From: Pseudomonas sp. KBW05
GTDB taxonomy: Bacteria > Pseudomonadota > Gammaproteobacteria > Pseudomonadales > Pseudomonadaceae
Length of the DNA: 64,000 bases
Assembly: GCF_003852405.1 (NCBI RefSeq)
Contig: NZ_QAJM01000019.1
Span: 248,001-312,000, forward strand
Direction of reading: 5' to 3'
The translations under genes were made by a program, and so were the position numbers. Below, piece by piece: positions 36,427 through 45,565 of this stretch (position 1 is the first letter of the stretch; every line of letters starts with the position of its first letter). The notes below the pieces were generated by a model that was not told where the DNA came from, ran no database searches, and worked only from the letters and a program-made list of their open reading frames with translations.

Positions 36427-39285
36427 CTACACGGCCTCCACAAGGGCACGCACTTCGGCGGGCGAGCCCACCGCGAGTGCTTTTTGCGCTAGACCCTGGG
36501 CCTCGCTCAGACTGAATTCACGCACCCGCGCCTTCACTTCGGGAATGCTGCGGGCCGACACGCTCAACTCGTCCACCCCCAGGCCGATCAGCACCGGCAC
36601 GGCCAGCGGGTCTGCCGCCAACTCGCCGCACACACCAACCCATTTGCCATGGGCATGGGCCGCGCGCACGGTGATGTCGATCAGTTGCAACACCGCCGGG
36701 TGCAGGCCATCGGCCTGGGCGGACAAGGTTGGATGACCACGATCGATGGCCAGGGTGTATTGGGTCAGGTCGTTGGTGCCGACGCTGAAGAAGTCCACTT
36801 CCTTGGCCAGCACCGGGGCGAGCAAGGCCGCCGACGGCACTTCGATCATGATGCCCAGTTGCAGGTCGGCCACCGGGATTTCCAGGCGCAGGCGCTCGGT
36901 CATGTCGCGGGCGGCGCGCCATTCATCGACGCTGCCGACCATGGGGAACATGATGCGCAGCGGGCGGCTATCCGCGGAACGTAATAGCGCCCTGAGTTGG
37001 GCTTCCATGATCTGCGGACGCTGCAAGGTGAGACGGATGCCGCGCACGCCGAGAAAGGGGTTTTCTTCCTGGGCAATCGGCCAATACGGCAGCGGTTTGT
37101 CGCCGCCCACATCGAGGGTGCGCACCACCAACGGACGCCCGCCAAGGCCATCGAGAACGCGACGGTATTCGGCTTCCTGGGTGGCTTCGTCCGGCGCTTG
37201 TGGGTGGGCCATGAAAATCAGTTCGGTGCGCAGCAAGCCAATGCCTTCGGCACCCTGCTCCACCGCACTGGCCACACCCGCGCTTTCGCCGATATTGGCG
37301 AACACTTCCACGGCGTGACCGTCACGGGTCAGCGCCGGTTCATGGCGCTGGGCCGAGGCAGCTTGCAGGCGTTGCTCGCGGGTGTCGCGCTCGACAGTGG
37401 CCCGTTGCAGGGTCGCCGCGTCGGCGTCCACATGCAGGCGGCCGCGCTGGCCGTCCAGCAGCAACGGCGTGCCGGAGGCCAGCAGCAACACGGCGGGGCC
37501 CGCGCCCACCAACGCCGGAATGCCGAGGGCACGGGCGACGATGGCGCTGTGGGCCGTCGCGCCGCCACGGGCAGTGAGGATGCCGGCGACGCGGGCCGGA
37601 TCAAGGCGCGCCACGTCGGACGGGCCGACTTCGTCCATCACCAGGATGTACGGCTCGCTGGGCTCGCGGGGGGTTTCGACGCCGCACAGTTGCGCCAGCA
37701 CGCGACGGCCAATATCCCGCAGGTCGGCGGCGCGCTCAGCGAGCAAGGCGTCCTGCAACGACTCCTGCTGCTTGGCAGCGGCTTCGATCACGCTCATCCA
37801 CGCGGCTTCGGCGCTTTCGCCTTGTTTGAGGCGGGTGTCGACTTCGTCGCTGAGTTCCGGGTCGTCGAGCATTTCCTGGTGGGTGATGAAAATCTCGCGG
37901 ATCGCCTTGGCCTGGCTGCGTTCGATCAGGCCCTGGATATCGCGGCGCACATCGGCCAGGGCGGCTTGCAGGCGCTGGCGCTCGATGGCCGAGGACTCGC
38001 CGCGCAGCGGGTAGTCGAACACCTGTTGAATCTGGATATGCGCCGGGCCGATGGCGATGCCCGGCGCGGCGGCGATGGCCTGGAGCTGGCTGCCGCTCAG
38101 CGGTGCACTGAGCAGCGGTTCGATATCGACCGTGGCCGGTTGCGCGCTGACGGTCGGCAGCGGCTCGACCTCTTCACCCAGGCCTTCTGCGACGGCGGCC
38201 AACAGCGCTGGCAGCGCGTCGCCGGCGATTGTCGGTTCGGCGACAAATTCCAGCACCTGGCCACGGCGGGCGCCGAGGCTCAGCAGTTTGCTCAAGCTCT
38301 TGACCGAGACGGCGCCCACCGGGCCATCGACGATGCGCACGCGCAAGTCGCCGTCAAAACTTTTTGCCAATTGCGCGAGGATCTTCGCCGGCCGCGCGTG
38401 CAGGCCGTGGGCGTTGGCCAAGGTGATGCGTGCGCTGGGCCAGTCGGGCGGCAGTTCGCCGCCGAGCACTTCGAGTACGGCGCGGCTGCTGGTGGCGCGG
38501 CCCAGTTCCTGGCCACGGCCTTCGATCAGCAGGGCGCACAGGCGCTCCAGCAAGGTTTGGTGGGCTTCGCCAAGGCTGGCCAGGCAGAACAGGCCGTTGA
38601 GCGGCTGACCGAGGTAGCGCATGGGTTTGTCCGGGGTGACAAACGCCAGGCCCGGGCGCTTGACCGTCTGCTCGCTGTGCAGCCACCACAGGCCATCGCC
38701 CAGGGGCAACGCATCAACCTGCTGCAACACGGCGGCGAAACCGTTGCTTACACAGTCGGCCTGGCGCAACAGGCGCGCACCTCTCCAGACAAGCTCTTCG
38801 AAATCATCGGCCGACACGCCCAGGCTGATCATCTGCGCATCCAGCGCCAGTTCCTGCGGCGCGCCTTGCAGCAGTTTGAGCAAGGCTTCGGCGCTACCGG
38901 CGCGGCGCAGTGCCTGGCCGAGGTCGGTCTCACCGAGGGCGCGGGTCAGCAGTTGCAGCAGGCGCAAGTGTTCATCGGATTTGGCCGCAATGCCAATCGC
39001 CAGGTAGACGATCTGGCCGTCGCCCCAGTCCACCCCTTCGGGGAACTGCAGCAGGCGCACGCCGGTGGCAAACACCTGGTCGCGGGTCTCGGGCGTGCCG
39101 TGGGGGATCGCAATACCTTGGCCGAGAAAGGTCGAGCCTTGGGCTTCACGGGCTTGCAAACCGCTGAGGTAACCCTCGGCGACCAGGCCGTCGGCCACCA
39201 GTTTTTCAGCGAGCAGGTGCAAGGCAGCAGACTTATCCACAGCCACCTGGCCCATGGAAATCTGCTCGTGGGTGAGCTCAAGCAT
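36427..39285 (-). CDS. fruB: Multiphosphoryl transfer protein EIIA-HPr-EI (FruB)
   Basis: 952 aa. Three domains are seen in order: EIIA-Fru (residues about 1-145, phospho-His62 in AIPHGTPE), HPr (about 285-370, HGLHARPA) and Enzyme I (about 395-952, GGATAHSAIVARALGIPALVG, DVGGDKPLPYW, VGTNDLTQY). It carries phosphate from PEP to FruA. This all-in-one architecture is typical of the Pseudomonas fructose PTS. First gene of the operon, with the FruR operator upstream. Confidence 0.95.
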   Translation of the reverse strand: MLELTHEQISMGQVAVDKSAALHLLAEKLVADGLVAEGYLSGLQAREAQGSTFLGQGIAIPHGTPETRDQVFATGVRLLQFPEGVDWGDGQIVYLAIGIAAKSDEHLRLLQLLTRALGETDLGQALRRAGSAEALLKLLQGAPQELALDAQMISLGVSADDFEELVWRGARLLRQADCVSNGFAAVLQQVDALPLGDGLWWLHSEQTVKRPGLAFVTPDKPMRYLGQPLNGLFCLASLGEAHQTLLERLCALLIEGRGQELGRATSSRAVLEVLGGELPPDWPSARITLANAHGLHARPAKILAQLAKSFDGDLRVRIVDGPVGAVSVKSLSKLLSLGARRGQVLEFVAEPTIAGDALPALLAAVAEGLGEEVEPLPTVSAQPATVDIEPLLSAPLSGSQLQAIAAAPGIAIGPAHIQIQQVFDYPLRGESSAIERQRLQAALADVRRDIQGLIERSQAKAIREIFITHQEMLDDPELSDEVDTRLKQGESAEAAWMSVIEAAAKQQESLQDALLAERAADLRDIGRRVLAQLCGVETPREPSEPYILVMDEVGPSDVARLDPARVAGILTARGGATAHSAIVARALGIPALVGAGPAVLLLASGTPLLLDGQRGRLHVDADAATLQRATVERDTREQRLQAASAQRHEPALTRDGHAVEVFANIGESAGVASAVEQGAEGIGLLRTELIFMAHPQAPDEATQEAEYRRVLDGLGGRPLVVRTLDVGGDKPLPYWPIAQEENPFLGVRGIRLTLQRPQIMEAQLRALLRSADSRPLRIMFPMVGSVDEWRAARDMTERLRLEIPVADLQLGIMIEVPSAALLAPVLAKEVDFFSVGTNDLTQYTLAIDRGHPTLSAQADGLHPAVLQLIDITVRAAHAHGKWVGVCGELAADPLAVPVLIGLGVDELSVSARSIPEVKARVREFSLSEAQGLAQKALAVGSPAEVRALVEAV

Positions 39286-39578
39286 GCCGTTCTCCTAGTT
39301 AGTGCGATGGGCGCACTAGGTATTGTTTTGAATAAACAGTGTAATGGCGTTGCGTAATAGCTGACTGAGTAGTCAATTGGCAGTGGCCACTCAGTAGCGA
39401 AGATCGTAAAAATACGCTTGCTGAAACGTTTAATCTAGAATTTATGGCAGATTACGCGTTAATTGAGCATCCTTGAAGGACCACTCGGCACTTGAGCTTG
39501 GACATTGGTCGTGTGCAGTAATCGGTTACGATTGGACAAAATGTCGGGGCAAGCTCCAAAAAACAAGGAAATCCCGGT
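39286..39578. promoter_or_regulatory. fruB-fruR divergent control region
   Basis: This 293-base region holds no gene. It is AT-rich around 39320-39470 and contains one clear Cra/FruR operator (see separate entry). AAGGAA at about 39564-39570 is the ribosome site for fruR with its TTG start. Confidence 0.6.
39422..39433. promoter_or_regulatory. Cra/FruR operator
   Basis: TGAAACGTTTAA is the exact complement of TTAAACGTTTCA, the operator reported for Pseudomonas putida FruR, and matches the E. coli Cra consensus RSTGAAWCSNTHHW with the two bases before it. Lying between fruB and fruR, it predicts repression relieved by fructose-1-phosphate. Confidence 0.85.
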
Positions 39579-40574
39579 TTGAAACTCAGTGATATTGCAC
39601 GCTTGGCCGGTGTGTCAGTGACCACCGCCAGCTACGTCATCAATGGCAAGGCCGAACAACAACGGATCAGCAACGCCACCGTCGAACGGGTGCGTGCCGT
39701 GGTTGAAGCCCATGGGTTTACGCCCAACCCCCAAGCCGCTGGGCTGCGTAGTCGGCACACGCGCACCTTGGGTTTTATCCTGCCCGACCTGGAAAACCCC
39801 AGTTACGCACGCATCGCCAAGCTATTGGAGCAAGGCGCACGGGCACGCGGCTATCAGTTGCTGATCGCCAGCTCCGACGATGACGCCAACAGCGAGCGCC
39901 AGTTGCTGCAACTGTTTCGCGCGCGGCGCTGCGATGCGCTGTTTGTCGCCAGTTGCCTACCGGCCAGCGACGACAGCTACCGCGAACTGCAAGCCAAGGG
40001 CCTGCCGGTGATTGCCATCGACCGGGTGATGGAAACCGCGCAGTTCTGCTCGGTGGTCAGCGACGACCGCCAGGCCTGCCAGCAACTGACCAGCAGCCTG
40101 TTGCAACCGCTGCCCAAGCAGATCGTGCTGATCGGCGCACGGCCGGAACTGAGCATCAGCCAGGAGCGCGCGGCGGGTTTCCGTGACGCGCTGCAGGGGT
40201 TCAGCGGCGAGGTGATCGTCGAACAGGGCGAAGCATTCAGCCGTGACTGTGGCCGACAGTTGATGGAGCAACTGCTGCAACGCCTGGGGCATTTGCCTGA
40301 CGCACTGGTAACGACGTCCTACGTGTTGCTGCAAGGCGTGTTTGATGCGCTGCATGACTTCCCGCTGAAGTCGCGGCCCCTGCGCCTGGGCACGTTTGGT
40401 GACACGCAACTGCTGGATTTCCTGCCGCTGCCGGTCAACGCCATGGCCCAGCAACATCAGTTGATCGCCGATACCGCGCTGAAACTGGCCCTGGCGGCGA
40501 TTGAAGAACAGCACTACCAGCCGGGCGTGCATGCCATCGGCCGGACCTTCAAGCAGCGTATCCGCGAGGCCTGA
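39579..40574 (+). CDS. fruR: Fructose-responsive LacI-family regulator FruR (Cra)
   Basis: 331 aa with a TTG start at 39579. LacI-type helix-turn-helix at the N-terminus (MKLSDIARLAGVSVTTASYVINGK), hinge region GLRSRHTRTLGFILPDLENPSYARIA, then a periplasmic-binding-protein-like effector domain. It controls the divergent fruBKA operon and probably binds fructose-1-phosphate. The rare start codon suggests low expression. It is followed two bases later by the TatD gene. Confidence 0.93.
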   Translation: MKLSDIARLAGVSVTTASYVINGKAEQQRISNATVERVRAVVEAHGFTPNPQAAGLRSRHTRTLGFILPDLENPSYARIAKLLEQGARARGYQLLIASSDDDANSERQLLQLFRARRCDALFVASCLPASDDSYRELQAKGLPVIAIDRVMETAQFCSVVSDDRQACQQLTSSLLQPLPKQIVLIGARPELSISQERAAGFRDALQGFSGEVIVEQGEAFSRDCGRQLMEQLLQRLGHLPDALVTTSYVLLQGVFDALHDFPLKSRPLRLGTFGDTQLLDFLPLPVNAMAQQHQLIADTALKLALAAIEEQHYQPGVHAIGRTFKQRIREA

Positions 40575-40576
40575 AC

Positions 40577-41353
40577 GTGGAGCTGATCGACACCCACACC
40601 CACCTGGACTTCGCGGACTTCAACAGCGACCGCGGCGAAGTCCTCGCCCACAGCCGTGCACTCGGTGTGCGGCGCATGGTGGTGCTGGGGGTGTATCAGC
40701 AGAATTGGCAGCGGTTGTGGGATCTGGTGCAAGCGGATGAAGGTTTGTTCGCAGCCTTTGGCCTGCACCCGGTGTATCTCGATGACCATCGCCCCGCCGA
40801 CCTGGTGGAACTGGGGGATTGGCTGACCCGCCTGCACGGCCATCGGCAACTGTGTGCAGTGGGCGAGATCGGCCTGGATTACTTTCTCGAACACCTGGAC
40901 CGCGAGCGCCAGCAAAACCTGTTTGAAGCCCAGCTGAAACTCGCCGCAGACTTCCAACTGCCGGCGCTGCTGCACGTACGCCGCAGCCACGCGGCCGTGA
41001 TCGCCACCCTCAAGCGCATCCGCCTGCCACGGGGCGGCATCATCCATGCCTTCGCCGGCAGCTCGGAGGAAGCCCGCGAATACATCAAGCTGGGCTTCAA
41101 ACTCGGCCTGGGCGGCGCGGCCACCTGGCCCCAGGCGTTGCGCATGCATAAGGTGCTGGCGCAGTTGCCGCTGGACAGCGTGGTGCTGGAGACCGACTCG
41201 CCGGATATGGCCCCCGCCATGTACCCCGGCCAGCGCAATAGCCCGCAGCACCTGCCGGATATTTGCCGCGCCCTCGCGGAGCGTATGGGCATCGAACCGT
41301 TATTGCTCGCGCAGGCGAGTACACGCAATGCGTGCGAGCTGTTCGATTGGTAG
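40577..41353 (+). CDS. TatD-family metal-dependent hydrolase/DNase
   Basis: 258 aa from a GTG start. TatD metal motifs: H7 and H9 in DTHTHLDF, VGEIGLDYF, LHVRRSH, IHAFAGS, and LETDSPDMAP. Members are TIM-barrel 3'-5' exonucleases or deoxyribonucleases. Tightly behind fruR (two-base gap), so co-transcribed. Its last 54 bases overlap the 3' end of the convergent gene on the minus strand. Confidence 0.88.
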   Translation: MELIDTHTHLDFADFNSDRGEVLAHSRALGVRRMVVLGVYQQNWQRLWDLVQADEGLFAAFGLHPVYLDDHRPADLVELGDWLTRLHGHRQLCAVGEIGLDYFLEHLDRERQQNLFEAQLKLAADFQLPALLHVRRSHAAVIATLKRIRLPRGGIIHAFAGSSEEAREYIKLGFKLGLGGAATWPQALRMHKVLAQLPLDSVVLETDSPDMAPAMYPGQRNSPQHLPDICRALAERMGIEPLLLAQASTRNACELFDW

Positions 41354-41728
41354 CCGGCTGACGCTATGCAGGTTGAGGGTCATGCGTTGCCGGTAGCGGG
41401 CATAACGCAATACCAGGAAATGAATCAGCACCGTTACCAGCGAGATATTGAACTGCCCGATCACGCTGACCAGCCCCACCCACTCGGCCACCAACGCCAC
41501 CAGCAAGGCCGCGCAGGTCAGGATGATCATGCTCGGGCGCACCAAGGCCCACTGGTTCAAGGCGCGGAACTGACACAGCTGTTTTTGGCTGACCAGCCTG
41601 AGACACGACTGGCAATACGTGCATTCAAAGGGTTCGTCGATGGCGATGGAATTTAATTGCCAAGGCTTTAGTTCAAACGTCATGTTGCATTGGGCGCAAT
41701 GGCCTCGAATGCCGATTATTGCGGTCAT
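41300..41728 (-). CDS. Zinc-ribbon membrane protein of unknown function
   Basis: 142 aa from ATG 41728 with GGGAG about ten bases upstream. N-terminal CAQC and CTYC pairs suggest a zinc ribbon, followed by two hydrophobic segments (PSMIILTCAALLVALVAEW and FNISLVTVLIHFLVLRY) and a short basic cytoplasmic tail. It overlaps the end of the TatD gene tail-to-tail by 54 bases. No named family recognised; similar to short PqiA-like N-terminal zinc-ribbon proteins in outline only. Confidence 0.65.
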   Translation of the reverse strand: MTAIIGIRGHCAQCNMTFELKPWQLNSIAIDEPFECTYCQSCLRLVSQKQLCQFRALNQWALVRPSMIILTCAALLVALVAEWVGLVSVIGQFNISLVTVLIHFLVLRYARYRQRMTLNLHSVSRLPIEQLARIACTRLREQ

Positions 41729-41853
41729 CGCCGAGTCTCCCGAGACCGTGGTTAGATGAAACAAAATCTCACCAACTCAGGTCGCAAGGAAAGATCAGCA
41801 AGCAAATCAAGACAAACGCCACGCCTATCAAGATTAAATCCTACTCTCGATTC

Positions 41854-43884
41854 CTACACTCGAAATGCCCCAATCAGTTGCTTCAACTCAATCACCTGCA
41901 TCGACAACTGCCGGCTGGCCGCTTCGGTCTGATGCGCACCGTGGGCCGCATGCTCGCCAGCGCGATTGATTTCAACGATGTTCTGGTCGATATCGTGGGC
42001 GACCGCCGTTTGCTGCTCCACGGCGGCAGCAATCTGCTGGTTCTGATCGACGATCATGCCTACAGCGCCGAGGATGTTTTCCAAGGCCTGCTGGACTTTT
42101 TCCGACTGCCCCACCGTGCCATTCGCCATTTCATGACTGCTGCCCATGGCCTTCACCGCTGCGGCCACGCCGTTGTGCAAGCGGCTGATCATCTGCTCGA
42201 TTTCTTCGGTGGAGTGTTGCGTGCGCCGGGCCAGGGTGCGCACCTCATCGGCCACCACTGCAAAGCCACGCCCCTGCTCGCCGGCACGCGCGGCCTCGAT
42301 GGCGGCATTGAGCGCCAACAGGTTGGTTTGCTCGGCAATGCTTTTGATCACTTCCAACACGCTGCTGATGGACTGGCTGTCGGTGGCCAATTGGTTGATG
42401 ACCCGCACCGATTGGTCGATCTCCGAGGCGAGCCGCGCGATGCTGCCCTGCTGGGATTGCACCAGGCTGCGCCCGCTGACGGTTTCATCGTTGACGCTGT
42501 GGGCGCTGCTGACCGCCGCCGCCGCGCTGCGCGCCACTTCCTGGGCGGTGGACGACATCTGGTTCATCGCCGTCGCCACTTGTTCGATCTGACTGCGCTG
42601 GCCGGACACCGCGTGGTTACTCTGGGCCGATACCGTCTCCACCTGGCCGGCCTGGACTTCGACCTGGCTGACGGTGTGGCCGACGCGTTCGATCAGGTCA
42701 TGGATTTTCGCCACGGTGCCGTTGAACACCTGGCCCAGCTCGCCCAGTTCATCGCGGCTATGGGCAACGAAAGTGACCGTCATATCGCCCGCCGCGACTT
42801 TGTCCATCATCGCGCCCAGGCGGCGCAGGGTGGTGCGGGTGGACGCGTAGAAGCCTGCGTACAGATAGAAGATCAGCAAAAACACCGCCGAGAGGGCGCA
42901 AACCAGCCCGATCATGTGCGTGCGGTTTTGCGCCAGCCGCTGCTCCAACTGCTGCCCGAGGAAGGTCAGGGTCGCCTCGTCGAGTTGGTAGGTCTGGGCC
43001 ATCAGTTGGCTGACGTGGTCGTAGAACCCTTTCCAAGGCGCGTCGAGGGTTTCGGCCATGACCACCTGTTCTTCAAACAGCTCGCTGCCTTGCTTGAGGC
43101 TGGCATTGCTCGCCTGGGCCAGGCCATCGAGCGCGGCGTGGGCGGCCTTGCTGGAACCCAGGGCATCCTGCAATTTCAGCGCGTATTCGCCGTGGAGTTT
43201 TTCCAGTTGCTGCAGGAGTTCGTCAAAGCGCGTGCTGGAGGATGAGTTGAGAAAACCCTGGCCCAGGGAATACGCGCCCATCGCCCGGCCTTCGCCGAGG
43301 GTCTGGGTGACTTGCGGGGTGATACTGGTGATCAGCTCGGTGAGTTGGCGCAAATCGCCCTGGGGGTCGCGGCTCAGGCCGGACTGACTGGCAATCACCT
43401 GGCTGAGCATTTGCGCCTTGTTGAGCAACTTGCCGATCAGCGCGCTTTTGCTCAGCAACGAGGTTTCCTGTTGCTGGGCCTTGAAGGCGGCAATCAACTC
43501 ATCGCGCTTGGCGTCAAACGCAGCGATTTGCTCGGGCTCGGTGGCCATCGCATTGAGGCTTTGCAGGCGGCTCAGCACACTCTGTTCCAAGGCGCTAATC
43601 TTGCCCTCCAGGTCACCGGCCTTGCCGGACTGGCCGAGGGTCGCGTTGATCTGCACCTGGTTGTTCAAGGTTTCGAGGTCGCGGCGCAGGGCCAGGCTGC
43701 TGCCGAGCAAATCCAGGCTTTGCAATTCGATGCGCGTGCCCTGGAATTCGCGCCAGGAGTCGCGCACAAGGTAATAGTTGGTGGCCAGCATCGGCAGCAG
43801 GAACAACACGCTGATCAGGCTGAATTTCATGCCGAAGCTCAAGCGATTCATCAGCGCGACGGCGGGATAGAGCAAGCTCTTCAC
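41854..43884 (-). CDS. Methyl-accepting chemotaxis protein
   Basis: 676 aa. First membrane helix at about 19-41 (MKFSLISVLFLLPMLATNYYL), a large periplasmic sensor region of about 265 residues, a second helix at about 305-330 (MIGLVCALSAVFLLIFYLYAG), HAMP, then a methyl-accepting domain with the hairpin tip EQTNLLALNAAIEAARAGEQGRGFAVVADEVR. There is no C-terminal CheR-binding pentapeptide. The ligand is unknown; it is the positional match of PA4520. Confidence 0.9.
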   Translation of the reverse strand: MKSLLYPAVALMNRLSFGMKFSLISVLFLLPMLATNYYLVRDSWREFQGTRIELQSLDLLGSSLALRRDLETLNNQVQINATLGQSGKAGDLEGKISALEQSVLSRLQSLNAMATEPEQIAAFDAKRDELIAAFKAQQQETSLLSKSALIGKLLNKAQMLSQVIASQSGLSRDPQGDLRQLTELITSITPQVTQTLGEGRAMGAYSLGQGFLNSSSSTRFDELLQQLEKLHGEYALKLQDALGSSKAAHAALDGLAQASNASLKQGSELFEEQVVMAETLDAPWKGFYDHVSQLMAQTYQLDEATLTFLGQQLEQRLAQNRTHMIGLVCALSAVFLLIFYLYAGFYASTRTTLRRLGAMMDKVAAGDMTVTFVAHSRDELGELGQVFNGTVAKIHDLIERVGHTVSQVEVQAGQVETVSAQSNHAVSGQRSQIEQVATAMNQMSSTAQEVARSAAAAVSSAHSVNDETVSGRSLVQSQQGSIARLASEIDQSVRVINQLATDSQSISSVLEVIKSIAEQTNLLALNAAIEAARAGEQGRGFAVVADEVRTLARRTQHSTEEIEQMISRLHNGVAAAVKAMGSSHEMANGTVGQSEKVQQALENILGAVGMIVDQNQQIAAAVEQQTAVAHDIDQNIVEINRAGEHAAHGAHQTEAASRQLSMQVIELKQLIGAFRV

Positions 43885-44011
43885 AGGTGAACTCCCTTTC
43901 TTTTATTTTTATTGAGGCGCAGGGCAGCGGCAGAACGCCATCACCTATATAGCTCAATTTGAAAGGGAGTTTTGTAACGTAAGGTTAACGACCGCCAAGA
44001 CACCACAAAAC

Positions 44012-44107
44012 AAATGTGGGAGCGGGCTTGCTCGCGAATGCGTTGGGTCAGTCAACATATCCTTCGACTGACCCACCGCATTCGCGAGCAAGCCCGCTCC
44101 CACATTT
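44012..44107. repeat. REPIN (GTGGGAGCGGGCTTGC family)
   Basis: 31-bp perfect arms (44012-44042 and 44077-44107) around a 34-base centre; the most symmetrical member of its family here. It sits between the chemoreceptor start region and ampE. Confidence 0.85.
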
Positions 44108-44125
44108 TTGACCGCGTTCACTTGA

Positions 44126-44962
44126 TTAGGGCAACACGGTCCAGATCGCAAAGCCGGCATACCACAGCACCGCCGCACGCAGCAGCAGTTCCCACAGCCG
44201 GTCCAGGCTGTTGATGCCGTCGGCGCCTACCACCGGTGGTGGGATTTCGGCGGCGACCAGGCCAACTTTCTCCACCAACTGAGCCGCGCTGATATCCCAA
44301 CTCAGCAGTTCGTGGAGCATCACGCGGCTGACCGCGACGAAGTTGCCCACCAGGGCAAAGCTGGCCGCCAGCAAGCGCACCGGCAGCCAGTCAAAGGCAT
44401 GGCGCAGTTGCCCGGCGCGCTCGGCCACCAGCGGGTTTTTACTGTGCTCGCTAGCCAATGCCAACAGGCGATACGCCAGTGCAGCAACCGGGCCCAGCAG
44501 GAAGTACCAAAAGATCACCGCAAAAAAGCTCTGGTACGCCTGCCACAGCAAATGCCCTTGAACGCGTTCGAGCAGTTGTTCGCCACTGTCGGCGCCCAGG
44601 TTCAGGTCGCGCTCAGCCACGTGCTCGGCGGCTTGCAGGTCGCCACGCCGCCAGGCGTCACGAAACGGCCCGAGCCCGGCCAATAGATCGCCACGCCCCA
44701 GGCTGTAGATCACCACCAACAGGTGTACCGGCAGGGCCAGCAGGCCGTAGGCCACGGGTTCCAGCACCAGCAGCAACAGCGCCAGCAATGCCACGGGCAG
44801 CAACACCAGCAGCACCAGGATCAGCCAAGGCTGCTTGCCCATGCGCGGGCTCGATTCCAGCTTGGCCAGCTCGCGCAGCCATCCACCATCGCGCTGCAAC
44901 CGCTGGCGCAAGGCCGAGAATTTCTCGATCCACACTGCCAGCACCAATACCAGGAAACTCAT
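44126..44962 (-). CDS. ampE: AmpE regulatory membrane protein
   Basis: 278 aa with several membrane segments (LILVLLVLLPVALLALLLLVL; FFAVIFWYFLLGPVAALAYRLL). Matches AmpE, an accessory membrane protein of beta-lactamase regulation and peptidoglycan recycling. Its ATG overlaps the ampD stop by four bases (ATGA), the classical ampDE operon. Confidence 0.88.
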   Translation of the reverse strand: MSFLVLVLAVWIEKFSALRQRLQRDGGWLRELAKLESSPRMGKQPWLILVLLVLLPVALLALLLLVLEPVAYGLLALPVHLLVVIYSLGRGDLLAGLGPFRDAWRRGDLQAAEHVAERDLNLGADSGEQLLERVQGHLLWQAYQSFFAVIFWYFLLGPVAALAYRLLALASEHSKNPLVAERAGQLRHAFDWLPVRLLAASFALVGNFVAVSRVMLHELLSWDISAAQLVEKVGLVAAEIPPPVVGADGINSLDRLWELLLRAAVLWYAGFAIWTVLP

Positions 44963-45522
44963 TGTGCGTGTCCTCCATCCTGCAGGGCGCCGCGAAAGCG
45001 CGCCCAATCAAAAGCCGGGCCGGGGTCGGTCTTGCGCCCCGGGGCGATATCGCTGTGACCACAAATACGCTGGCGGGTAATGCCGGGATAAGCCGCCAGC
45101 AATTGACGGGTCAGGTCGATCAGCGCCGTGTATTGGGCGTCGGTGAACGGCAAATCATCCGTGCCTTCCAACTCGATACCCAGGGAAAAGTCATTGCACG
45201 TCTCACGGCCCTCGAAACACGAGACCCCGGCATGCCAGGCCCGGTCGATGCAGGACACAAACTGCGTCACGGCGCCGTCGCGTTCAATCAGAAAATGCGC
45301 AGACACGCGTAGGTCGGCGATCCCTTCAAAGTAAGGGTGTTCCGTGACATCCAGGCGGTTCTGGAAAAATTCCTGCACCTTGCCGGTGGCAAACTGCGCC
45401 GGTGGCAGGCTGATGTTATGCACCACCAACAGCGAGATTTCGCCGGCGGGGCGCTCGTTGAAGTTGGGCGAAGGGCAATGACGGATGCCCTTGCACCAAC
45501 CGCTGAGGGGGTCCAACTGCAT
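44959..45522 (-). CDS. ampD: 1,6-anhydro-N-acetylmuramyl-L-alanine amidase AmpD
   Basis: 187 aa, the standard AmpD length. The zinc amidase_2 fold shows H35 in VVHNISLPP, the active-site region IELEGTDDLPFTDAQY, and the second metal motif GHSDIAPGRKTDPGPAFDW. It cleaves recycled anhydro-muropeptides in the cytoplasm; its loss induces AmpC. ATG 45522 was chosen because AmpD proteins start MQLDPxxGW. No export signal. Confidence 0.93.
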   Translation of the reverse strand: MQLDPLSGWCKGIRHCPSPNFNERPAGEISLLVVHNISLPPAQFATGKVQEFFQNRLDVTEHPYFEGIADLRVSAHFLIERDGAVTQFVSCIDRAWHAGVSCFEGRETCNDFSLGIELEGTDDLPFTDAQYTALIDLTRQLLAAYPGITRQRICGHSDIAPGRKTDPGPAFDWARFRGALQDGGHAQ

Positions 45523-45565
45523 ACAGGGTCCTTGAGCGTGACAAAGTGTGACCAGTATGCCGCGT

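Noticed and set aside
36997-39357. 786-codon open frame antisense to fruB
   Set aside because: Antisense shadow of the EIIA-HPr-EI gene. Its composition is rich in H, Q and G, as expected for shadows.
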